Assembly (NCBI GenBank): GCA_937946835.1
Contig: CALFAV010000011.1
Coordinates: forward strand, 23,850 to 87,849
Direction of reading: 5' to 3'
Origin: an uncultured Verrucomicrobiae bacterium
GTDB taxonomy: Bacteria > Verrucomicrobiota > Verrucomicrobiia > Limisphaerales > J093
Length of the DNA stretch: 64,000 bases
Made by a program: the position numbers and the translations under genes
Notes under the pieces: generated by a model
Databases searched by the model: none
The model's input: the letters and a program-made list of their open reading frames with translations, nothing else
What the model was told of the DNA's origin: nothing
Shown here: positions 17,491-30,466 of the stretch, piece by piece
Position numbering within the stretch: the first letter of the stretch is position 1
How the letters are laid out: every line of letters starts with the position of its first letter

Positions 17491-20397
17491 ATGCCGTTTC
17501 AGTTCACCCATCCCGTCTGGCTCTGGCTGCTTGTACCGGTGGTCGGCTGGGTGGTGCTGTGGTGGGGGCGTTCCGACGTGCAGGTGGAGCCGTGGCGCCG
17601 GGGGCTGGCCCTGGGGGTGCGTCTGCTGGTGGCGGTGGCGCTGGTGCTGGCCCTGGCCGGGTTGCAGTGGCGCAAGCCGCTGGAGGGCCTGAACGTTTAT
17701 TTCCTGCTCGATCGCTCGGACAGCGTGCCCGAGGCCCAGCAACAACGTGCCCTCGAGTACGTCAACGAGGTCGCCCGCGCGAAAAAGCCGGTGGACCGCG
17801 GCGGGGTCATCGTCTTTGGCAACGGCGCGGCCATCGAGTTCACCCCCAACCCCCGCGTGGAGGTGCAGAAAACTCACGCCGTCATCGGCACCGAGCGCAC
17901 GGACATCGCCAGCGCCATCCGGCTGGGCACGGCGGCGTTTCCCGAGACCGGCCAAAAGCGGCTGGTGCTGCTCTCCGACGGGAACGAAAACGTGGGCGAC
18001 GCCCTTGCCGCCGTGGCCGCCGCCCGCGCGCTGGGGGTGACCGTGGACACGGTGCCGCTGGGGGCGGTGCGCCGGGGCGATGTGTCCGTGCAGAAGGTGG
18101 GCGTCCCCGCAAAACTCAAGGTGGGCCAGACCTTCGACGTGGGGCTGTTCATCCTGGCCGACACCAACCGCGCCGCCACCCTGCGGTTGTACCAGAACGA
18201 CCGTTACCTGGGCGAGCAGTCGGTCGAGCTGGCCCCGGGCAAAAACCTTTTCACCTTCCCCCAGACCCTGACCGAGCCGGGCTTTTACAGCTACGAAGTG
18301 CAGGTGGATGTGCCCGGAGACGCCGTGCCGCAGAACAACCGCGCCGGCAACTTCGCCAGTGTCCGCGGCGAACCGCGCGTCCTGGTGGTGTCCTCCGACC
18401 CCGCGGCGGACGAGCCCCTGGCCGGCGCGCTCCGCTCCGCGAAGCTCGAGGTGCGCCTGAGCGACCTGAGCGGCTTTCCCGCCACCCTGGCCGAGATGCA
18501 GAGCTACGACGCGATCTTCCTCTGCAACGTGGCCGCCGGCGACCTGGGGGAGAGGCTCTTGAGCCTGCTGGAAAGCGCGGTGCGCGACTTCGGCGTGGGA
18601 TTGGTCTGCGTGGGCGGCGACCAGACCTACGCCGCCGGTGGCTACCGCGGCACCCCGCTGGAGACCACGCTGCCGGTGGACATGGAGCTGAGCAGCAAGA
18701 AGGTCCTGCCCAGCGGCGCGGTGGTGCTGATCATGCACGGCATGGAGTTCAACAACGGCAACCAGGTCGCCCGCGAATGCGCCCTCGGGGTGCTGGACGC
18801 CCTCGGCCCGCAGGACGAGATGGGCGTGGTGCTCTGGGACGGCTCGGAGCGCTGGCTCTTCCCGCTCAGCAAGGTGGGCGACCGCAAGGAAAAGGGCCGG
18901 CTCATCGCCGGCATGAACCAGGGCGACCTGCCCACCTTCCAGGGCGTGATGGAACGGGCCTACAACGACCCGAACAATCCCAACCTCAAGCAGTCCACCG
19001 CCAACCTCAAGCACATCATCGTGTTCAGCGACGGCGACCCGGCCCCGCCCAGCGACGCCCTGATGCAGGCCATTGTGAACGACCGGATCACCGTCAGCAC
19101 CGTGCTCATCGCCGGCCACGCCGGCCCGGAGACCATGATCCGCATCGCCGACCAGGGCCGCGGGCGGTTTTACGACGTGCGCGACCCCGCGCAACTGCCG
19201 CAGATTTTTCTCAAGGAGGCGATGGTCATCCTCAAGTCGGCCATCTTCGAGGAGCCGTTCCAACCCGTGCTGGCCGCGGGCAGCGAACCGGTGCGGGGCT
19301 TTGGCGCCGGCGAGTTTCCCACCCTGCGCGGCTACGTGGCCACGACCCCCAAGCCGCGCGCCGAGGTGCCGCTGGTCTCGGACAAGGGCGACCCGGTGCT
19401 GGCGCACTGGCAGTTCGGGTTGGGACGGGCGGTGGCGTTCACCTCGGACGCCCGGGCCAAGTGGGCGCGGGACTGGTTGGCCTGGCCCCGGTACCGGCAG
19501 TTTTGGACCCAGGTGGCGCAGTGGGCCCTGCGGCGCGTGGACACGGCGGATTTCAACGCCGAGGTGACCGTGGACAAGGGTGAGGGCGTGCTCAGCGTCG
19601 AGGCCCTGGACCCGCAGGGCAACTACCGCAACTTCCTGAACCTCTCCGCCGTGGTTGTCAGCCCGAAGGGCGAGCGGCAATCCGTGCGGCTGGAGCAAAC
19701 CGGCCCCGGCCGGTACGAGGCACGGTTCCCCACGCACGAAGTGGGCACCTACCTCATCAACCTGGTCGAGACCGAGGGCGGGCAGGTGCGCGCCACCCAG
19801 GCCGTGGGGGCCAGCGTGAACTACTCGCCCGAGTTTGCCGACGCCGAACCCAACCTGAGCCTGCTGCGCCGCCTCGCCGAACTGGGCGGGGGCAAACTGC
19901 TGCCGCCGCCGGGGGGAATGCCCCCGGGCGCGGACAACCCCTTTTTGCGGGACCGGGTGAAGACCTTCCAGCCGCGCGACCTGTGGGAATGGCTGATTCG
20001 GTTCGCCATCGTCCTGTTCGTGGCGGACGTGGGGGTGCGGCGCATCTACATTGACCGGGCGGAGTGGCTCAAAGCCACCGAGAACCTGCGGCGCCTGCTG
20101 TTTTTCTGGCGCCGGCCCGGGGCGATGCCCGCCCCGGACGAGTCGCTCAATGCCCTGCTGGCCCGCCGCAGCCAGGTGCGCGCTCAGCGCACGGGAGCCG
20201 GCACGCCCAAACCCGAGCTGTTTCAACCCGCCCGGCCCACGCCCGCTTCCGGTCCCGCGGGCCCGGGCGCGGCCGCGCCCTCCCCGCCCACGGCGCCCGC
20301 CCCCGCGGCCAAGACCGCGCCGCCGGACCGGACCGCCGTCACCTCGCGCCTGTTGGAAGCCAAGCGCCGGGCGGCGAAAAAGCTGGACCAATCCTGA
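17491..20397 (+). CDS. Large membrane protein with two VWA-like domains and a glutamine amidotransferase-like domain
   Basis: A 968-residue protein. Two membrane segments at about 7-25 and 38-58 are followed by VWA domain 1, starting YFLLDRSDS with an intact DxSxS (74-78). An amidotransferase-like Rossmann region lies at about 293-395 (RVLVVSSD through VGLVCVGGDQTYAAGGY). VWA domain 2 spans about 408-570, and its MIDAS position reads MHGMEF instead of DxSxS. A further beta domain and a membrane helix near 835-855 follow, then a Pro/Ala-rich cytoplasmic tail of 100 residues. This architecture is typical of the last gene of MoxR clusters in Planctomycetes and Verrucomicrobia. It probably forms the periplasmic part of the complex. 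The amidotransferase-like region lacks an obvious catalytic Cys-His pair. Confidence 0.85.
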   Translation: MPFQFTHPVWLWLLVPVVGWVVLWWGRSDVQVEPWRRGLALGVRLLVAVALVLALAGLQWRKPLEGLNVYFLLDRSDSVPEAQQQRALEYVNEVARAKKPVDRGGVIVFGNGAAIEFTPNPRVEVQKTHAVIGTERTDIASAIRLGTAAFPETGQKRLVLLSDGNENVGDALAAVAAARALGVTVDTVPLGAVRRGDVSVQKVGVPAKLKVGQTFDVGLFILADTNRAATLRLYQNDRYLGEQSVELAPGKNLFTFPQTLTEPGFYSYEVQVDVPGDAVPQNNRAGNFASVRGEPRVLVVSSDPAADEPLAGALRSAKLEVRLSDLSGFPATLAEMQSYDAIFLCNVAAGDLGERLLSLLESAVRDFGVGLVCVGGDQTYAAGGYRGTPLETTLPVDMELSSKKVLPSGAVVLIMHGMEFNNGNQVARECALGVLDALGPQDEMGVVLWDGSERWLFPLSKVGDRKEKGRLIAGMNQGDLPTFQGVMERAYNDPNNPNLKQSTANLKHIIVFSDGDPAPPSDALMQAIVNDRITVSTVLIAGHAGPETMIRIADQGRGRFYDVRDPAQLPQIFLKEAMVILKSAIFEEPFQPVLAAGSEPVRGFGAGEFPTLRGYVATTPKPRAEVPLVSDKGDPVLAHWQFGLGRAVAFTSDARAKWARDWLAWPRYRQFWTQVAQWALRRVDTADFNAEVTVDKGEGVLSVEALDPQGNYRNFLNLSAVVVSPKGERQSVRLEQTGPGRYEARFPTHEVGTYLINLVETEGGQVRATQAVGASVNYSPEFADAEPNLSLLRRLAELGGGKLLPPPGGMPPGADNPFLRDRVKTFQPRDLWEWLIRFAIVLFVADVGVRRIYIDRAEWLKATENLRRLLFFWRRPGAMPAPDESLNALLARRSQVRAQRTGAGTPKPELFQPARPTPASGPAGPGAAAPSPPTAPAPAAKTAPPDRTAVTSRLLEAKRRAAKKLDQS

Positions 20398-20400
20398 GCC

Positions 20401-20724
20401 ATGAAATCCGCCAGTCGTTTCGCCCTGGTGCTGGTGACCGCCCCGGACCTGAAGAGCGCCCGCGCCCTGGCCCGGGCGGCGCTGGAGGCGCGTCTGATCG
20501 CCTGCGCCAACCTGGTGCCGCGCGTCGAGAGCCACTATTGGTGGCAGGGGAAAATCGAACGCGGCGCCGAGGTCCTGCTGGTGCTCAAAACCACCCGCGC
20601 CCGGCTGGCCGCGCTGGAGAAACTGGTGCTGGCCCGGCACCCGTACGACACCCCGGAGTTTCTGGTGGTGCCGTTGCACGCCGGCACCGCGCGTTATCTG
20701 GCCTGGCTGGCGGCGAGCGTTTGA
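20401..20724 (+). CDS. cutA: CutA divalent cation tolerance protein
   Basis: A 107-residue protein covering the full length of the CutA family. The conserved core ARLIACANLVPRVESHYWWQGKIE is present, and the C-terminal half carries HPYDTPEFLVVPL. CutA forms very stable trimers related to PII signalling proteins and has been linked to copper tolerance in E. coli, though its cellular role is debated. The start lies 3 bases after the stop of the VWA gene, so it probably belongs to the same transcript. Confidence 0.93.
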   Translation: MKSASRFALVLVTAPDLKSARALARAALEARLIACANLVPRVESHYWWQGKIERGAEVLLVLKTTRARLAALEKLVLARHPYDTPEFLVVPLHAGTARYLAWLAASV

Positions 20725-20762
20725 GGCTGGCCGGCGGCCCGGGGCCGGTTAGACTGCCGGCC

Positions 20763-21581
20763 ATGCAGTCTTACCCTGGTTTTCGCCGTTTCCTCCGCCG
20801 CCGGTTGCCGAACAGCCGAGCGCTCCTCGGATTTGCGGCGGCGTTTCTGGCCGCCGGTGTCGCGCGTTCCGCCGAGGCTCACATTGGCGTGGGCGCCCAG
20901 CCGCCGCCGGGGGCCGAGGTGTTGTTTGACGGCACCCGGCGGATACTCGACGAGAAGTGGACATACTGGGAGGGTCCGCGCTTTGCCTCGGCTCTGCCCA
21001 TCAAGTGGCGGATCGTGCCCGACCCGGTGGACCCGGGCACGGTGTTGATGAGCGACGACCCCGCGGCCGCCGGCGGCAAGTACGGCGCGGCGGACATTGT
21101 GACCAAGAAGGCCTACCGCGATTTCCGGCTGCACGTCGAGTTTCTCGTGCCCGAGCCGGGCGGCAACAGCGGGGTGTACCTGCAAAACCGGTACGAGATT
21201 CAGATTCTCGACGGCGACCAGACCCGGCACGGCATGGGCGCGTTCATCAACGAAACCGACTCGCCCTACCACGCCTACCGCGGTACCGGGAAATGGAACG
21301 CCTACGACGTGCAGTTTCGCGCGGCCCGCTTCCGGGACGGCCGGCGGATCGAGCCGGCCCGGGCCACGCTGTATTTCAACGGCCTGAAGGTGCACACCAA
21401 CGTACCCATCCAGCAGGTCTGGGGCGGGCCCAACTCGGGTCTGGACGGGGGCAACGACGGCGGCCGCGGTATCACCGACACCCCGGGCGGCCTCAAGTTG
21501 CAGGCCGAAGGGCACGGGGTGCTGTTCCGGAACATCTGGATTCAGGAGCTGAACCTGCCGGAGCCAAACACGGATTTTTAA
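20763..21581 (+). CDS. Secreted DUF1080 (3-keto-disaccharide hydrolase-like) protein
   Basis: A 272-residue secreted protein. The signal peptide MQSYPGFRRFLRRRLPNSRA continues into a hydrophobic stretch ending ARSAEA. The body is a concanavalin-like jelly roll of the DUF1080 family, with VLFDGTRRI near the start, GNSGVYLQNRYEIQILD in the middle and LKLQAEGHGVLFRNIWI at the end. DUF1080 proteins are greatly expanded in Verrucomicrobia and Planctomycetes. Some act on 3-keto-glucosides; others lack known activity. It lies 38 bases after cutA and converges with phoH. Confidence 0.88.
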   Translation: MQSYPGFRRFLRRRLPNSRALLGFAAAFLAAGVARSAEAHIGVGAQPPPGAEVLFDGTRRILDEKWTYWEGPRFASALPIKWRIVPDPVDPGTVLMSDDPAAAGGKYGAADIVTKKAYRDFRLHVEFLVPEPGGNSGVYLQNRYEIQILDGDQTRHGMGAFINETDSPYHAYRGTGKWNAYDVQFRAARFRDGRRIEPARATLYFNGLKVHTNVPIQQVWGGPNSGLDGGNDGGRGITDTPGGLKLQAEGHGVLFRNIWIQELNLPEPNTDF

Positions 21582-21586
21582 GCCCA

Positions 21587-21615
21587 CCCCGTCGGGTGCG
21601 GAAGACCCGGTGGGG
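21587..21615. terminator. Hairpin between convergent DUF1080 and phoH genes
   Basis: An 11-bp stem with two wobble pairs (CCCCGTCGGGT at 21587-21597 with ACCCGGTGGGG at 21605-21615), directly after the stop of the DUF1080 gene. There is no T-run on either side. It could act as a bidirectional terminator or RNA-end stabiliser. Confidence 0.35.
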
Positions 21616-21674
21616 TCGAAATCGGAGCCACTCCCCGGAAGGGGTGGTTCGGCGGCGCCCGCCGGGGCAGCGGC

Positions 21675-22982
21675 TCAGAGGAGATTGGCGGCCAGTTCGG
21701 CCAGTTCGGAACGTTCGCCCTTTTGGAGCTCGACGTGCGCGGCCAGGGGCTGGCCCCGGAACCGGCTCACCAGGTAGTTGAAACCGTTGGAAGTGGAGTC
21801 CACGTAGGGGTTGTCAATCTGGTAGGGGTCGCCGGTGAAGACGATCTTGGTGCCGTGGCCGACGCGGGTGACGATGGTTTTGACCTCGAGGGGGGTGAGG
21901 TTTTGGGCCTCGTCAATGATCATGAACTGGTGGGCAATGCTGCGGCCGCGGATGTAGCTGAGGGCCTCGACCACGATGGCCCCCGAGCGCAGCAGGTCGC
22001 CGGTGCGGCGGGACTCGTTGCCCATGTTCAGGTCGGCGAGCAGTTCGAGCGCATCGTGAATGGGCTGCATCCAGGGGTTGAGTTTTTCCTCGAGGGTGCC
22101 GGGCAGGAACCCCAGTTCGCGGCCCACGGACACGGTGGGCCGCGCCACGACCACGCGGCGGTATTCGCGGTCCACCAGGGTGCGTTTGAGTCCGGCGGCC
22201 ATGGCCAGGAGGGTTTTGCCGGTACCGGCCTTGCCCATGAGGGTGACGAGCTTGATTCGGTCGTCGAGCAGGGCGTCGAAGGCGAAATGTTGTTCGCGGT
22301 TGCGCGGCTTGATTCCCCAGACGCCGTCCCGGCAATCGAGGAGGGGCAGGAGGCGGGTGCCCGAAGTGTCCACGCGGGCCAGGGCGGCGCGCTTGGGATT
22401 GCCCGCCTCGGCCAGCGTGCAGTAGCTGTTCGGTCCGGCCGGGGTGTCCAGTCCCAGTTCGCCGTGGGCGCGGAAGGCGAGCAGTTTTTCCGACGGCACC
22501 TCGAGGGTGAAGGTGCCCGAGTAAAGGTCGCTCAGGGCGATGCGCCCGGTTTCGTAGTCCTCGGCGACCAGGCCCAGGGCATCGGCCCGGATGCGCAGGT
22601 TGATGTCCTTGGTGACCAGGATGGTCGGGACGCCGGGGTGCTGTTTGCGGAGGTGCAGGGCGGTGGCGATGATGCGACTGTCGGCGGAAGTGTGCCCATT
22701 GGCGCCGGGCCGCCCGTTTTTGGCGCGGGGCAGGAAGACAATGCGGAGCCGGCCGCCGTTGGGCAGGTCCACGCCCTCGTTGAGCCGGCCGCCGCCGCGC
22801 AGGGCATCCAACTGGCGGGAGACGCTGCGGGCGTTTTGGCCCAACTCGGAGGGTTCGCGTTTGAACCGGTCAATCTCCTCGATGACCTCGATGGGCAGGA
22901 GCACCTGGTTGTCCTGGAAACTCAGGAGCGCGTTGGGGTCGTGGAGCAGGACGTTCGTGTCGAGAACGTAGTTCTTCTTCAC
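21675..22982 (-). CDS. PhoH-family protein with N-terminal PIN domain
   Basis: A 435-residue protein of the PIN-PhoH type (YlaK-like). The PIN ribonuclease-like domain occupies about 1-145 (YVLDTNVLLHDP with Asp8; Asp101 in HTSADSRII; Asp126 in VTKDINLR). The PhoH ATPase domain follows, with Walker A GKAGTGKT at 250-257 and a MIIDEAQNLTP Walker B. Proteins of this design are RNA-directed ATPase/nuclease candidates implicated in RNA unwinding and decay. The gene is translationally coupled to the GST-like gene upstream on the same strand: their stop and start overlap by 4 bases. Confidence 0.92.
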   Translation of the reverse strand: MKKNYVLDTNVLLHDPNALLSFQDNQVLLPIEVIEEIDRFKREPSELGQNARSVSRQLDALRGGGRLNEGVDLPNGGRLRIVFLPRAKNGRPGANGHTSADSRIIATALHLRKQHPGVPTILVTKDINLRIRADALGLVAEDYETGRIALSDLYSGTFTLEVPSEKLLAFRAHGELGLDTPAGPNSYCTLAEAGNPKRAALARVDTSGTRLLPLLDCRDGVWGIKPRNREQHFAFDALLDDRIKLVTLMGKAGTGKTLLAMAAGLKRTLVDREYRRVVVARPTVSVGRELGFLPGTLEEKLNPWMQPIHDALELLADLNMGNESRRTGDLLRSGAIVVEALSYIRGRSIAHQFMIIDEAQNLTPLEVKTIVTRVGHGTKIVFTGDPYQIDNPYVDSTSNGFNYLVSRFRGQPLAAHVELQKGERSELAELAANLL

Positions 22983-23644
22983 GCGACAGGCTTGTGGAGG
23001 GTGCTCATTCGGGCGTACCAGTCCCGCAACTGCTTGTGGCGGGCGGGCAACTGATGACTGCCGCTGAACAGGAAATTGCCCAACATCCCGTACAGGTCAA
23101 AATCCACGAACAGCGGGGACGCGCCGAGCAAAAACGGCCGGCCGGTGAGCATCAATTCGCAGGGCAGAAGGCGGTGTTCCAGTTCGGCCAGCAATTCCTC
23201 CTCCTGCCGCCGCCATTGGTCGAGGCACCCGCGGCCGAACTTGCGCTCCTTGAACCGGATAAAGGGCAACCAGTGGGCGCGGGGCAACCATTCCCGGTAA
23301 CGGGCGTCGTTGAGCCGGAACCCCACGTCCTCGATCTGGTGCTCGAAGTACCGCCACAAGACCGCCTGCACCCCGGACCACTCACGTGGAAACAGATTCA
23401 GGCCGAATTTCAGGTCCAGGTACTTGGCGATGACCTGCGAATCCTCGTCGGTTTCAAAGATCACCGTTCGCCCGTCCCGGATGATGGGGACCTGGTAATA
23501 CCGCTGGCGGGTTAAGCGCCAGATCACGGCGCGGTCGTCGGCCACGGTCAAATTGTGGACCTTGAACCGCACCCCGGCATATTCGAGCAGGCGCCGTTGG
23601 ACGATGCAAAACGGACTGTGGGGAAGTTGGAACAGCTCGATCAT
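22979..23644 (-). CDS. Glutathione S-transferase-like protein
   Basis: A 221-residue protein starting MIELFQLPHSPFCIV, with the thioredoxin-fold N-terminal domain and a single active-site-like Cys in a S-P-F-C context. DGRTVIFETDEDSQVIAKYLD is the usual glutathione-binding strand and Glu-Ser/Asp-Ser pattern. The C-terminal half is helical, as in GSTs. The substrate is unknown. This start is preferred over farther upstream ones because the GST fold begins immediately after it. It overlaps phoH by 4 bases and is probably co-transcribed with it. Confidence 0.82.
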   Translation of the reverse strand: MIELFQLPHSPFCIVQRRLLEYAGVRFKVHNLTVADDRAVIWRLTRQRYYQVPIIRDGRTVIFETDEDSQVIAKYLDLKFGLNLFPREWSGVQAVLWRYFEHQIEDVGFRLNDARYREWLPRAHWLPFIRFKERKFGRGCLDQWRRQEEELLAELEHRLLPCELMLTGRPFLLGASPLFVDFDLYGMLGNFLFSGSHQLPARHKQLRDWYARMSTLHKPVA

Positions 23645-23932
23645 GTGCGTGGCCCACCGCAGGCTGCCACCGCCCGCCAAGACCTTTTCCCAAGTCGGCG
23701 TGGCCCGTTCCGCGGACGCGCGCATTCCGGCGTCAACAGCACGATGGACCTTATGCGCGGCGCCGGTGCCTCTGACAAGCCCTTTTGCGCGGAGCACCCC
23801 GACCGGCGGCCGGAATTCCCCGGACTCGGCCCCGGGCTGAATCAGCGGGGGCAAGCGGGACAGGACCTCTTTACGGCTGAGGGAACTCCGAAATCAAACC
23901 GGTCTTGCCTTCGGGGAATGGCACAGGGGGAA

Positions 23933-24020
23933 TGGTGGTGGGAGAAGGATTCGAACCTTCGTAGGGCGTTAGCCCGACAGATTTACAGTCTGTTCCGATT
24001 GACCACTCCGGCATCCCACC
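23933..24020 (-). tRNA. tRNA-Tyr (GUA)
   Basis: On the minus strand the sequence begins GGTGGGATGCCGGAG and ends TCCCACC-A-CCA. The 7-bp acceptor stem pairs perfectly, the anticodon loop reads CTGTAAA (anticodon GTA), a long class-II variable arm is present, and GGTTCGAATCC is the T-loop. CCA is encoded at 23933-23935. No integrase or attachment-site duplication is seen beside it. Confidence 0.95.
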
Positions 24021-24324
24021 ACCTTGGGGAAAACTCCGGCGAAAACCGCAGTGCGCTCAAGGCCGGTCAGGCCTTCCATCCCGCTTCGCGGGGAGCACCC
24101 CTGCAGTATGCGGTGAACCCGGGTCCAAGCAAGCGCAATTGCACAAGCTGAGCGCCGAGCCGTGTTGGCTGGGAGGTACCCGGTTCACAGACCCCGGCCC
24201 AAACGATTGCTGGAACCGCAGGTGGGCGCGTCGAAGTCAACCAGCGTACGCAGCCGTCACCACAACTAATTTTGCCGGGCCGGATCTTGCTCCACAATGG
24301 ATTGTAGAAAACCTGTTTTTCGCA
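24021..24324. other. Intergenic stretch upstream of gyrB with no supported gene
   Basis: About 300 bases between tRNA-Tyr and the gyrB promoter elements. A 96-codon plus-strand frame runs through it into the gyrB start, but it has no recognisable protein and Trp/Arg-rich shadow-like content. No RNA gene or repeat was recognised. Confidence 0.45.
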
Positions 24325-24353
24325 TTGTCTGGGGGCTCGGGTTTGGCTAGGAT
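24325..24353 (+). promoter_or_regulatory. Candidate promoter of gyrB
   Basis: TTGTCT (24325-24330) and TAGGAT (24348-24353) with a 17-base spacer, 75 bases before the gyrB start. Four of six consensus bases match in each element. Confidence 0.4.
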
Positions 24354-24392
24354 TCAGGCAACCGGGAAAGGCGCTCTCGGCTTGAGCAATAA

Positions 24393-26939
<2,547 letters not shown>

Positions 26940-26948
26940 AAAAGACGC

Positions 26949-26978
26949 TTGACGAGTGTGACCACCTGTGACTACATT
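26949..26978 (+). promoter_or_regulatory. Candidate internal promoter of the toxin-antitoxin pair
   Basis: TTGACG (26949-26954) and TACATT (26973-26978) with an 18-base spacer, starting 10 bases after the gyrB stop. It would allow the antitoxin, the toxin and possibly gyrA to be transcribed independently of gyrB. Confidence 0.4.
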
Positions 26979-27053
26979 GGGGCCGTGAAGAAGAAAACTC
27001 GGTTCAAATATCCACCGCCCATGTCGCCGACCCTGGAATTGAAGGAAGCCGTG

Positions 27054-27317
27054 ATGGTCCCGGGAATCGGGCTCACCGTGCCCGTGCGGGCCGCCAAGGC
27101 CAAGCTCTCGGCGTTGCTCGAGTTGGTCGCGGCCGGCCGCGAGATCACCATCACCAGCGACGGCAAGCCCAAGGCCGTGCTGACGCCGGTCGCCGCCCGC
27201 CAGGGGCGGAAGGTGTTCTCCGGGACGATGGACACGCTGCGCCAACTGCCTCTGCAGACGGAAGGGCCGTTCGCCGAGGAAATCATCCGCGCGGACCGTG
27301 ACGGCCGTGGTTGGTGA
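27054..27317 (+). CDS. Phd/YefM-type antitoxin
   Basis: An 87-residue antitoxin. LTVPVRAAKAKLSALLELVAAGREITIT followed by DGKPKAVLTPV matches the prevent-host-death/YefM fold that binds the operator DNA. The C-terminal 30 residues would wrap the toxin. Three in-frame starts are possible (GTG 26985, ATG 27021, ATG 27054). The last is chosen because GAAGGAAG, a good Shine-Dalgarno match, sits 5 bases before it and the fold begins there. The toxin start lies 6 bases after the stop. Antitoxins of this family normally repress their own operon together with the toxin. Confidence 0.82.
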   Translation: MVPGIGLTVPVRAAKAKLSALLELVAAGREITITSDGKPKAVLTPVAARQGRKVFSGTMDTLRQLPLQTEGPFAEEIIRADRDGRGW

Positions 27318-27323
27318 GGGCCG

Positions 27324-27758
27324 ATGTACCTGGATTCCTGCGTCCTCGTCAAACTCGTCAGCCACGAGCCGGACAGTGAGGCTTTCGACCGGCTGGTGCG
27401 CGGCCATCCGGTGACCACCTCGGAACTCGCGGTGGCGGAAGTGCGATCCGCCCTGCTCGCCAAAGAGCGGACAGGGCGGATTTCCCGCGCCGCGCGGGTG
27501 GCCGGCTGGCGGTTGTTCCAGGAGCGCGTCTTGGAAGGCGAGTTCGTTCTGCTCCCCCTCAATCGTGGGGTGATTGAGCGGGCGGGCGGTCTCATCGAAC
27601 AGTGTCATCCGCAAGTCCCGCTCCGCACCTTGGACGCCATCCACGTCGCGACCGCCGAGCTGCACGGCGGCGAAGCCATGTGCTCCAGCGACCGGCGCGT
27701 GCGGGACGCCTGCGCCTTGCTGGGCCTGGCGCTGGTGCCGAACCCTGCTGACACTTGA
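27324..27758 (+). CDS. PIN-domain ribonuclease toxin (VapC-like)
   Basis: A 144-residue PIN-domain toxin. The four acidic positions of the active site are all present: Asp4 in MYLDSCVLVK, Glu39 in ELAVAEVRSAL, Asp104 in LRTLDAIHVATA and Asp123 in CSSDRRV. An intact endoribonuclease is therefore predicted. Such toxins cut tRNA or rRNA when the antitoxin is degraded. The gene follows the Phd-type antitoxin by 6 bases and stops 11 bases before the gyrA start, so it is embedded between gyrB and gyrA. Confidence 0.87.
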   Translation: MYLDSCVLVKLVSHEPDSEAFDRLVRGHPVTTSELAVAEVRSALLAKERTGRISRAARVAGWRLFQERVLEGEFVLLPLNRGVIERAGGLIEQCHPQVPLRTLDAIHVATAELHGGEAMCSSDRRVRDACALLGLALVPNPADT

Positions 27759-27769
27759 CCAACTCCCTC

Positions 27770-30457
<2,688 letters not shown>

Positions 30458-30466
30458 GCGAACGGC

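Noticed and set aside
14350..20679. Minus-strand open frame of over 2,100 codons
   Set aside because: It lies entirely opposite well-supported plus-strand genes. Its composition (Gln, His, Arg and Pro-rich) is typical of antisense frames in high-GC DNA. No domain is recognisable.
23933..24020. tRNA-Tyr as a possible integration site
   Set aside because: No integrase, no duplicated tRNA end and no foreign-looking genes are seen on either side.
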